Assembly: GCA_020063545.1 (NCBI GenBank)
Contig: JAGUUF010000144.1
Span: 1-5,246 of the forward strand
Length of the DNA: 5,246 bases
Reading direction: 5' to 3'
DNA from: Cytophagales bacterium
GTDB lineage: Bacteria > Bacteroidota > Bacteroidia > Cytophagales > Cyclobacteriaceae
Shown here: piece after piece, positions 1 to 5,246 of the stretch
Numbering within the stretch: position 1 is the first letter of the stretch
Layout: each line of letters starts with the position of its first letter
The notes under the pieces: generated by a model
What the model was told of the DNA's origin: nothing
The model's input: only the letters and a program-made list of their open reading frames with translations
Database searches by the model: none
Made by a program: the position numbers and the translations under genes

Positions 1-200
1 ACCAGCCCTTGAAATGCTTTTGTAAACAACACGTTGCTGCCTCCGCCAAGAATAAAAACGGGATTATTCCGATAAACCGGGTGTTTAATCAACTGCCGGA
101 AGTCTTCTTCGGAGTGTACCGAAGCAAAATACCGCGCCCGTTCGCGTATGCCGAAGGTATTGTAGGGTTGAAGATCAACGTCTTCCGAAATGTGGATCAT
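1..200 (-). CDS. murB: UDP-N-acetylenolpyruvoylglucosamine reductase (MurB), N-terminal part, runs off window
   Basis: The enzyme is a cytoplasmic FAD-dependent reductase. It converts UDP-GlcNAc-enolpyruvate to UDP-MurNAc with NADPH, the second committed step of peptidoglycan precursor synthesis. Only the first 66 codons are visible, from the ATG at 200-198; the 3' end lies beyond base 1. The translation begins MIHISEDVDLQPYNTFGI. NTFGI (residues 14-18) is the usual MurB opening. LGGGSNVL (residues 51-58) is the GGGSN loop that binds the FAD pyrophosphate, followed by FTKAFQGLV, which matches the family's 'l...dFdGlVi' segment. The start fits the family, whose members begin about 13 residues before NTFGI. 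Full-length proteins of this family are roughly 300-345 residues, so most of the gene is missing here. It lies 46 nt after the lipoprotein gene on the same strand. No strong Shine-Dalgarno is present, only a weak AGAGAA about 10 nt upstream. Family assignment is confident. Confidence 0.93.
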   Translation of the reverse strand, partial: MIHISEDVDLQPYNTFGIRERARYFASVHSEEDFRQLIKHPVYRNNPVFILGGGSNVLFTKAFQGL

Positions 201-246
201 GCAGCAGGGTTCTCTGCAAAAATGTGAAAATATTTCCGTCCTCCGG
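201..246 (-). promoter_or_regulatory. 46-nt intergenic spacer before murB with a weak candidate promoter
   Basis: This is the only intergenic gap longer than 3 nt in the window. Read on the minus strand it contains CATTTTTG (bases 224-217), a 7/8 match to the Bacteroidota -7 element TAnnTTTG, ending 16 nt before the murB ATG. I do not see a convincing TTTG-like -33 element about 20 nt further upstream. The spacer contains no GC-rich hairpin followed by a T-run, so no intrinsic terminator separates the upstream operon from murB. Either a weak private promoter or simple read-through is possible. Confidence 0.25.
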
Positions 247-1440
247 CTACAGCGTAATATCGCTTTGCGGAATCTTTACCAGGCAAAAGCGGCCAAACCT
301 TCCGGCAACGTAAGTCGTACTGCAGATAATCAGGTCGCCTTCGGCTGTTTGTTTAATCGAAGCCACTTCAAGCGGATTGGAGTAGCCAACATACCGGCTG
401 CCCAGAAATTCACCTGTAGCCTCATCGTAAAAGAACAACCCTACCTGGTTAGATTTGGTATTGGCAGCAAAAACCAGCACGTTCTGATCCTGGATGGTAG
501 CGCGAATAATACGCACGGTGGCATTGGGGGTAAGCTCGGGCAAGGAGAAGCCTCCCAGGTCGGTACTGGATGTAATGCCTGACGAGTTCAGGTTAACTTT
601 CGGAAGCAGGAAATTATCGCCAAAGTTGAAACGGGCTGCGGCAAACGAATTTCCGGAAACCGGAACCAGGGCGCTGATGCCACCGTCATCCTGCTGGCCT
701 TGTACTACGCCATTGGGTACATCCTGACTAAGGTTTGTGAACACCAGCGAAAAGGTGTAGTTGTAAAATCCATTGAAGTAATAGAGGCTGCCGGCTTTGC
801 CTGCCTGAAACGGGAACTGCCTGCCGGTGCGCAGGTAGTGATTAATGATGGGTTCTTCAATACCTTCACCGGCACCAATGGTATAGCCTTTTGAAGAGGT
901 TACCGTGCCGGTTGATGTGATGAGGGAGATTACACTCTGAAGGGTAACTGAATTGTAGCTTAGCGCAATAATGTTGGTGCCGTCCAGCGATGCGGCTGCC
1001 GGGTAGGTGAGGGATGCACTCACCGCAGTGGCTGTAAACCCTTCGCCATTGGCATCAACCCGGGCTACGTGTGTCTGAAGGGTGAGCGGGTCCATGCAGA
1101 GAAAGAAATAATCCGCCCCGATTTTCATCAGGTCGCCAACGGGGTTTACATAACTCTCGTCAATTTCTTCATCGCTTACAAAGTTTCCGAACTTATCGGC
1201 TTTGAGCAGGTAAATACCGGTAAAGGTGGTTGTGGTCAGCCTGCGTCCTCCCAGTATCAGGTAACCGCCATCGGACGTTTGCTGCACATCAATCGGGAAG
1301 TAGGAGGCGCTGAAGGAATAGTTATCGAAAATTTTTGTAAAGGCCTTCTCGTCAAAAGCCGGGTTGGTTTCTTCCAGGCAGGCCTGCATCAGCATCAGTG
1401 AAAGTAAAAGGAATGTCTTTATCTGTATCATGAATGTCAT
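247..1440 (-). CDS. Lipoprotein with propeller-like repeats, function unknown
   Basis: The protein has 397 residues and no recognised function. It starts with a lipoprotein signal peptide: hydrophobic residues 9-20 end in LMQA-C, with the lipid-accepting Cys at residue 21 and acidic residues (LEE) directly after it. It should therefore be anchored in the outer membrane, possibly facing outwards. The mature part is rich in beta-strand, Gly, Thr and Ser. Residues 50-88 (VQQTSDGGYLILGG ... IYLLKADKFGN) match a repeat common in Bacteroidota propeller-like proteins. Residues 359-390 (IKQTAEGDLIICS ... FCLVKI) are a degenerate second copy, suggesting first and last blades of a propeller. The blades between are too divergent to count by eye. 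The ATG overlaps the stop of the upstream barrel gene as ATGA, indicating translational coupling; a second in-frame ATG at 1431 is an alternative start. The stop is TAG at 249-247. Gene and lipoprotein calls are firm; the fold is inferred. Confidence 0.85.
   Translation of the reverse strand: MTFMIQIKTFLLLSLMLMQACLEETNPAFDEKAFTKIFDNYSFSASYFPIDVQQTSDGGYLILGGRRLTTTTFTGIYLLKADKFGNFVSDEEIDESYVNPVGDLMKIGADYFFLCMDPLTLQTHVARVDANGEGFTATAVSASLTYPAAASLDGTNIIALSYNSVTLQSVISLITSTGTVTSSKGYTIGAGEGIEEPIINHYLRTGRQFPFQAGKAGSLYYFNGFYNYTFSLVFTNLSQDVPNGVVQGQQDDGGISALVPVSGNSFAAARFNFGDNFLLPKVNLNSSGITSSTDLGGFSLPELTPNATVRIIRATIQDQNVLVFAANTKSNQVGLFFYDEATGEFLGSRYVGYSNPLEVASIKQTAEGDLIICSTTYVAGRFGRFCLVKIPQSDITL
1378..1440 (-). 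other. Lipoprotein signal peptide and lipobox cysteine
   Basis: Codons 1-21 of the lipoprotein gene encode a short N-region with Lys8, a Leu/Met-rich core, and LMQAC with the Cys at residue 21 (codon 1380-1378). Signal peptidase II would cleave before this Cys. The -3 residue is Met rather than the preferred Leu, Val or Ile, which is tolerated in Bacteroidota. Glu at +3 and +4 relative to the Cys (C = +1) recalls acidic lipoprotein export signals described for surface lipoproteins in this phylum, but the match is loose. Confidence 0.75.
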
Positions 1441-2312
1441 CTCAGGTTAATGGAACTGTAGCCTTTGGTAAGAAACCGCAACGGAAACAATGTGCCGAGG
1501 GTAATCATAAATGAATTGATTTTGATATCATCCATGGCATCGCCCACACCGGCAAGTTGGGCATTTCCATACCGGTTTTCGGTTGAGTTTGCCAGGCTCA
1601 TTCCCTTTCGGTATTGCAGGTCGAGGTTAACCCGAATGTTGCCCACATGGTAGTTAACACCGGCACCGCCCGTAAGCGCCCACTGGTATTGTGCAAAGAG
1701 TTGCTTTGCCCCAACAATTATCGGCTCGTTGGTAAATTCGTTTTGTCCTCCGCTGGCATAATCAATTCCTGAAACAGTAACTGATTTGGCGGCATCAATC
1801 AGCACCGTGTAGGCAGCGCCAACCTGAACATACGGCCGCAGCCGCGTACTGGTAATGTCGTAGCGAAACAGCAGGGGGAAATCGGCATAGTCGAGCTGCT
1901 GCCGCTGGTCATAGGTAAGCTCAAGCCGGTTTTCGGGGATGCCCGAATCCTCCCACAGATATTGGTTGCTGTATGAAAAAATGGCGTTACGGTATGCCGG
2001 TTGAAAACTTACTGAAAAACCTTTGTAATAGAAACTTACTTCAAGTCCTGCAACGACACCGGGCTCACTGTAATTGTCGTACGATTTACCGGATGGCGTG
2101 TAGTTAACCGGGCTAAGTGCGGAGTAAGCGGTAATCACATCGGCACCCGACAGGTTGATACCGGCTTTAAAACCAAGCCACCACTGCTTTTCCAGGAACT
2201 TGGCATCCTGGGCGTTGCCGGCATTATACGAAGCCGGGGTTTTCCTGCGCGGTTGGGCATGTATGGCTGATGAAACCAACAGGCAGATTATAAGTAGGTA
2301 GAAATGCTTCAT
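1437..2312 (-). CDS. Outer-membrane beta-barrel protein, PorT-like family
   Basis: This is a 291-residue outer-membrane barrel with no assignable substrate. It opens with a Sec signal peptide (residues 1-19, core YLLIICLLVSSAI) and a signal peptidase I site AIHA|Q. After a short polar region, alternating amphipathic strands begin: WWLGFKAGINLSG (44-56), VVAGLEVSFYYKGFSVSF (86-103), LDYADFPLLFRYDI (140-153), YVQVGAAYTVLI (161-172), WALTGGAGVNYHV (211-223), IRVNLDLQYRKGM (226-238) and SFMITLGTLFPLRF (267-280). The 'lDYadfPLLfrYd' strand is the hallmark of the PorT-like OMP_b-brl_2 group. The length is typical. An 11-residue tail follows the last aromatic-ended strand, which is slightly unusual. 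The ATG is 3 nt after the DUF1501 stop, and the TGA overlaps the lipoprotein start. Family members range from T9SS assembly factors to generic barrels, so the specific role here is unknown. Confidence 0.88.
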   Translation of the reverse strand: MKHFYLLIICLLVSSAIHAQPRRKTPASYNAGNAQDAKFLEKQWWLGFKAGINLSGADVITAYSALSPVNYTPSGKSYDNYSEPGVVAGLEVSFYYKGFSVSFQPAYRNAIFSYSNQYLWEDSGIPENRLELTYDQRQQLDYADFPLLFRYDITSTRLRPYVQVGAAYTVLIDAAKSVTVSGIDYASGGQNEFTNEPIIVGAKQLFAQYQWALTGGAGVNYHVGNIRVNLDLQYRKGMSLANSTENRYGNAQLAGVGDAMDDIKINSFMITLGTLFPLRFLTKGYSSINLR

Positions 2313-2315
2313 GCG

Positions 2316-4025
2316 TCAGCGGGTTATGACAAGTTTTTTCGCGGCTTCAAAGGAAGCCGTCTTCATCCTGAAAATATACAATCCCGGTGAAAGGTAGGAT
2401 ACATCGTGGGTAACCCGATGGTCGCCCGGCTCATACACCTGGTTTATGATTTGGGTAATGCGGTTGCCGCGCTGGTCAAACAAATCAAGGGTAACCGTGC
2501 CGGTTGCATTAACCCGGAATGAGAAGGTGGTGGATGTGTGTGCCGGATTCGGGTAACACTCATTGAGGGCAAAGCGTGAGGCAACGAAGTTCTCGGTTCC
2601 GGTAACTACATCCAGCGCCAGAAAAAGTGGCTGGAAGAAGGTTCCGGGCTCATCGGGATTTTCACCATCAATAAAGTTTCCGAAAAAGATGTCGTTTGTG
2701 ATTTTAGCTTTGTCCACCAGCATCCAGTCTTTAAGCAGGTTAGCATACACCTGCCGGTAGTCGTATTGCATTTCAACATTGTCCTTGGTCATATCGGGTA
2801 CAAGGCCATTCACGCCCGGTTTAACATGCTTGCCAAAGATAAGGATGGGGCCGCCTGTGCCGTGGTCGGTGCCGTAGCTGCCGTTGGAATGCACACGCCT
2901 TCCGAACTCAGACGTGGTAACAGTAAGCACGCGCTCTTCCAGGCCGCGGGCCTTCAGGTCGTCCTGAAAGGCTTTCATGGCCGATGAAATGTGGTACATA
3001 AGGGCCGCATGTGCGCCCATGGTGGGGTCATAGCTTTCCACCTGCTCGGCATGTGTATCAAAACCGCCAATCTTCACCATGAATACCTTTGTTTTGCAAC
3101 CACCGGCCAGCAGGCGGGCAACCAGTTTCAGTTGGGCGCTTAACGGGTTGCGCTTGCTTCCGCGCGGTGCGTTAAAGGGATAAATCTCGGGGTAGGTAAC
3201 CGTGGTATTTCCACCGGCCAGGTAAACCTGGTAAAGGCGCTGGGCATAATCATCGGTTTTCTTCTCCAGTCCCAGTATCCAGTTCATCTCATGCCAGTAG
3301 GGCGAGTTCTGAACTGACAAGGGTGGTTTACCCCTCGGATCAATATCTACATCCTGAAAGCCCTCCAGTTCTTCAACCAGTTGCGCAAAACCGGCCGGAT
3401 CATTAAGCGAAATGGAAGTAGGTATATTTCCCTGCTGGTGGAAGATAAGCGAAACATCGTTGCCCATTTCAATACCCAGCGGATCGGGCATATCGGGATT
3501 CGGAAAATCCTCCGGGTAGGTTCCTAAGGCAGCATATTCCTGCTGCAGGTACCGGCCCAACCACCCCGATGGGTAGTAATCCTCAAACCCGCCACCCATA
3601 AACCAGATGTCTCTGCCGCGGAAATGCGATCCGTTGTTATTCTTGTAAGACACGCCTTGTACAAAAGCCATCCGCCCATTGTCGTACATTCCTTTCAATG
3701 CCTGCATATCGGGATGCAAGCCAACCTGTTGGTTGGCGGGCAACGTACTGTCTAACATGATGGCTTTGCGCAAACTGTTTTGTTTGGGTATGGCAATGTT
3801 TGCCCTGCGGCTGTAGTACAAATCGTATTGTTCGATTGGAATCAGGGTATTGAGCCCGTCATTGCCTCCGTGCAGTTGCAGGATTATCAGTACCCTGTCG
3901 TTATCGCTTTGCTGGGCAAGCATCGCCAGCGGGTTCCAGGCCATGGCTTTCATGGGTATGCCGCTGATGGCGAAGGGCAGGCCCGCGGCAACCGGTATTT
4001 TCTTCAAAAAATCTCTTCGTCTCAT
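2316..4025 (-). CDS. DUF1501 family protein with Tat signal and T9SS type A sorting domain
   Basis: This is a 569-residue exported protein of the DUF1501 family, which is related to alkaline phosphatases and sulfatases and is suspected to be metal-dependent; its substrate is unknown. The conserved blocks appear in order: LHGGNDGLNT (51-60), GSHFRGRDIW (132-141), GGFDTH (320-325), TSEFGRR (371-377) and GTDHGTGG (385-392). Their Asp, Glu and His residues, the likely metal ligands, are all present, so the protein looks catalytically competent. It starts MRRRDFLKK, a twin-arginine signal, then has a hydrophobic stretch (10-24) and an AMA|W cleavage site. The last ~80 residues form a T9SS sorting domain. 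I chose ATG 4025 over an upstream in-frame ATG at 4133 for two reasons: it places the Tat motif at the N-terminus, and it leaves a 2-nt gap after the DUF1800 stop instead of a 106-nt overlap. Pairing with DUF1800 is the classic arrangement. The stop is TGA at 2318-2316. Confidence 0.96.
   Translation of the reverse strand: MRRRDFLKKIPVAAGLPFAISGIPMKAMAWNPLAMLAQQSDNDRVLIILQLHGGNDGLNTLIPIEQYDLYYSRRANIAIPKQNSLRKAIMLDSTLPANQQVGLHPDMQALKGMYDNGRMAFVQGVSYKNNNGSHFRGRDIWFMGGGFEDYYPSGWLGRYLQQEYAALGTYPEDFPNPDMPDPLGIEMGNDVSLIFHQQGNIPTSISLNDPAGFAQLVEELEGFQDVDIDPRGKPPLSVQNSPYWHEMNWILGLEKKTDDYAQRLYQVYLAGGNTTVTYPEIYPFNAPRGSKRNPLSAQLKLVARLLAGGCKTKVFMVKIGGFDTHAEQVESYDPTMGAHAALMYHISSAMKAFQDDLKARGLEERVLTVTTSEFGRRVHSNGSYGTDHGTGGPILIFGKHVKPGVNGLVPDMTKDNVEMQYDYRQVYANLLKDWMLVDKAKITNDIFFGNFIDGENPDEPGTFFQPLFLALDVVTGTENFVASRFALNECYPNPAHTSTTFSFRVNATGTVTLDLFDQRGNRITQIINQVYEPGDHRVTHDVSYLSPGLYIFRMKTASFEAAKKLVITR
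2319..2564 (-). other. T9SS type A C-terminal sorting domain (CTD)
   Basis: Residues 488-569 of the DUF1501 protein form a compact beta-sandwich CTD. It opens with NECYPNPA (488-495), then has VTLDLFDQRGN (511-521), EPGDHRV (532-538), LSPGLYIFRM (545-554) and ends KKLVITR. The YPNP opening, the 'l.lfD..G' strand, the 'LspGlYi.r' strand and the terminal K-L-V-I are the defining elements of type A sorting domains. These direct the cargo through the SprA/PorV translocon and are normally removed by PorU, which attaches the protein to the cell surface or releases it. Confidence 0.92.
3939..4025 (-). other. Twin-arginine (Tat) signal peptide of the DUF1501 protein
   Basis: Residues 1-29 contain RRDFLK (residues 3-8), a near-perfect match to the Tat consensus RRxFLK. 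They are followed by a moderately hydrophobic, Ala/Gly-rich core (residues 10-24) and an AMA|W signal peptidase site. Tat export implies the protein folds, perhaps with a metal cofactor, before crossing the inner membrane. The motif is seen directly; the route is inferred from it. Confidence 0.88.
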
Positions 4026-4027
4026 AG

Positions 4028-5246
4028 CTACTGGAGTTGGTATTCGGGCGATTGCAACATGGCATTGAATAAATTTTCGAGTTGGCTGGTCATGGTGCCG
4101 ATGCCCACTTCGTTGGTCCACCGATTGGTCCACGCGGCTTCCGGGTCCGGATCGATATCCGACAGGAACGTAACCAGGAAGTAATTGAGGCGTTCGGCCG
4201 TAATGGTTGCCGTATCGTCATTGGCGGCATCAAACGTCAGGTTATCGGTTACGGGCAGCAGGTATTTTGCCAGTTCGATAACGAGGTTGCGTGCATTGGC
4301 GGCTAATGCGTTGTTGATGGTATTCCGAACAAAAGAGTACACATTCACTTTAAGCATACCGGGCTCGGTGGCGGTAACCAGGCTGCGGATAAACGAATAC
4401 CGGTTGGCCAGGTAGTTCACCGTTATCCAGCTCCGGTGGTAGATAGGAAACTGGTGGTAGGCATCGTACCCGGCCACATCAAAGGGTTGGTAAAAAATCA
4501 TACCCTGGTTATCGAGGCGGTTATTGATTTCCCCGGTAACGGCATAAAACCCCTGCGGGTCTGTGGCCATATCAGGCACGGGTATCTGGAAGAACCGCAG
4601 GGATCCGGTAACCAGGTCGAGGGGTGATTTGATGATGCCCCCGAACTTATCATCGGCAACACCAGCAGCAGCTTCATAGAAATGCTGGCTGCGCAGCAGG
4701 TTTTCGATAACGGGTTGCAGTTTAAAATTGTTGGCACGGAAAGTATCGGCCATTACCGAAATAATATTGGTGTTGATGGTATCGGTAATTTCGTGGTACA
4801 CGAAGAAGCGATACACTTTGCGGCAGATGTGCCGTGCTGTTTCTTCCTGCGCATAAATCATGTCAACCAGCTTACTTATCTCATCCAGTGCGCTGGCTTC
4901 GGTAGGCTGCGAACCATTGAGCAGGAGTGGATCGGGTTGAATGATGTAGGGCTGACCGGTAGTGATATCAATAAACCTGTCTGAAAATTGTTTGCTTCCA
5001 TTATCGTGGCTGGAGGCATTACTTGCCGAGCCCCGAACCCTGCCGCGCGGCAACAAGGTATCCGGGTCGATGGTGGAGAATGAATTATCAAAATCGAACC
5101 CCGATAAAACGCGGGCAGCCTGTTGCACATCCTGCTCTTTAAAGTAAATGTAGTCGCCAGCACCGGTGGGTGGCGGCAGGCTGTTCTCAAGTCCGCGGCC
5201 TATGGAATACAACTCAAGCAGTTCGCGCGCATAGTTTTCATTGGGG
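4028..5246 (-). CDS. DUF1800 family protein, C-terminal ~405 residues, 5' end outside window
   Basis: The reading frame is open to the end of the window. The first visible residues are PNENYARELLELYSIG, which is the conserved NENYARE[LI]xEL block of DUF1800, so no true start is present. An apparent start at 5212 is a Leu TTG inside this block. Further family marks follow (numbering from the first visible residue): HDNGSKQF (80-87), CRKVYRFFVYHEI (141-153), KSPLDLVTGSLRFF (206-219), and the segment around 251-281 with QPFDVAGYD and WITVNYLANRYSF. The protein ends LQSPEYQLQ, as DUF1800 proteins do, and has no T9SS sorting domain. Judging by the family's usual size, roughly 150-250 N-terminal residues are missing, including any export signal. 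The biochemical role of the family is unknown. It sits 2 nt upstream of the DUF1501 gene, its usual partner, so the two products are probably made together and act on the same process. The stop is TAG at 4030-4028. Confidence 0.95.
   Translation of the reverse strand, partial: PNENYARELLELYSIGRGLENSLPPPTGAGDYIYFKEQDVQQAARVLSGFDFDNSFSTIDPDTLLPRGRVRGSASNASSHDNGSKQFSDRFIDITTGQPYIIQPDPLLLNGSQPTEASALDEISKLVDMIYAQEETARHICRKVYRFFVYHEITDTINTNIISVMADTFRANNFKLQPVIENLLRSQHFYEAAAGVADDKFGGIIKSPLDLVTGSLRFFQIPVPDMATDPQGFYAVTGEINNRLDNQGMIFYQPFDVAGYDAYHQFPIYHRSWITVNYLANRYSFIRSLVTATEPGMLKVNVYSFVRNTINNALAANARNLVIELAKYLLPVTDNLTFDAANDDTATITAERLNYFLVTFLSDIDPDPEAAWTNRWTNEVGIGTMTSQLENLFNAMLQSPEYQLQ

Larger units (their letters stand above)
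247..5246 (-). other. Candidate four-gene operon: DUF1800 - DUF1501 - OM barrel - lipoprotein
   Basis: Four same-strand genes are joined by junctions of +2 nt (4027-4026), +3 nt (2315-2313) and -4 nt (ATGA, 1440-1437). None of the junctions has a Shine-Dalgarno-like sequence or room for a promoter or terminator. This spacing suggests one transcript with translational coupling. The operon promoter must lie beyond base 5246, unless internal promoters exist inside coding sequence. Co-transcription is inferred from spacing only. Confidence 0.8.

Noticed and set aside
199..217. Small inverted repeat TGCAG ... CTGCA just before the murB start
   Set aside because: It has a 5-bp stem with a 9-nt loop and no T-run. 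That is too weak for a terminator and within chance expectation for an operator.
9..227. Plus-strand open frame of 72 codons at the low end
   Set aside because: The opposite strand encodes the MurB N-terminus with NTFGI and GGGSN motifs, so this frame is a shadow.
190..582. Plus-strand open frame of 130 codons
   Set aside because: It is a shadow lying antisense mainly to the lipoprotein gene. Its product has no recognisable domain, signal or plausible hydrophobic pattern.
900..2506. Shared 13-mer (accgtgccggttg) near 901 and 2493
   Set aside because: Both copies fall in coding sequence that encodes a short Thr/Gly/Val beta-strand (TGTVT); it is codon coincidence and not a DNA repeat.
4026..4133. 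Upstream in-frame ATG at 4133 giving a 605-residue DUF1501 protein
   Set aside because: It would overlap the DUF1800 gene by 106 nt, and the extra 36 residues are polar with many His and Arg, unlike a signal peptide. It would also bury the Tat motif. ATG 4025 gives a clean Tat start and a 2-nt junction.
3780..4184. Plus-strand open frame of 134 codons
   Set aside because: It is antisense to the DUF1501/DUF1800 junction, whose minus-strand frames carry well-conserved family motifs; the plus-strand translation matches nothing I recognise.
4498..4737. Minus-strand open frames inside the DUF1800 gene (also 4876-5190)
   Set aside because: They lie in a different frame of the same strand as DUF1800, which is continuously open and family-matched here; no independent start context or domain is visible.

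Overview
The window reads as chromosomal DNA from a member of the Bacteroidota, most likely a Cytophagales-type environmental bacterium; this rank is inferred and not proven. Three features support it: a type IX secretion (T9SS) C-terminal sorting domain, a PorT-like outer-membrane barrel, and a lipoprotein of the 'QTsDGGYi...iyLlK.D..Gn' propeller-like kind. Shine-Dalgarno motifs are also absent at the gene junctions, as is usual in this phylum. Base composition is near 50% GC, and I see no compositional break, insertion sequence, tRNA, rRNA or CRISPR array.

All genes are on the minus strand, so transcription runs from high to low coordinates. In that order they are: (1) the C-terminal ~405 residues of a DUF1800 protein, whose 5' end lies beyond base 5246; (2) a complete DUF1501 protein, 4025-2316, with an N-terminal twin-arginine signal and a C-terminal T9SS type A sorting domain; (3) an outer-membrane beta-barrel of the PorT-like family, 2312-1437; (4) a lipoprotein with propeller-like repeats, 1440-247; (5) the first 66 codons of murB, 200-1, which run off the low end and are easily missed.

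The first four genes are packed tightly: a 2-nt gap, a 3-nt gap, then a 4-nt ATGA overlap. They look like one translationally coupled operon. murB follows after 46 nt and may be read through or have its own promoter.

The DUF1800/DUF1501 pair is widespread in Bacteroidota and Planctomycetes and has no established biochemical role. DUF1501 belongs to the alkaline phosphatase/sulfatase-like fold group, and its conserved motifs are intact here. Every product whose N-terminus can be seen in the operon carries an export signal: Tat plus T9SS, signal peptidase I, and lipobox. The cluster therefore looks like an envelope or cell-surface module, consisting of a putative metal-dependent hydrolase exported to the surface, its DUF1800 partner, an OM barrel and an OM lipoprotein. 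That joint function is inference. The strongest lead is the combination of a Tat signal and a T9SS sorting domain on one DUF1501 protein, encoded directly beside an OM barrel and a lipoprotein of unknown role.
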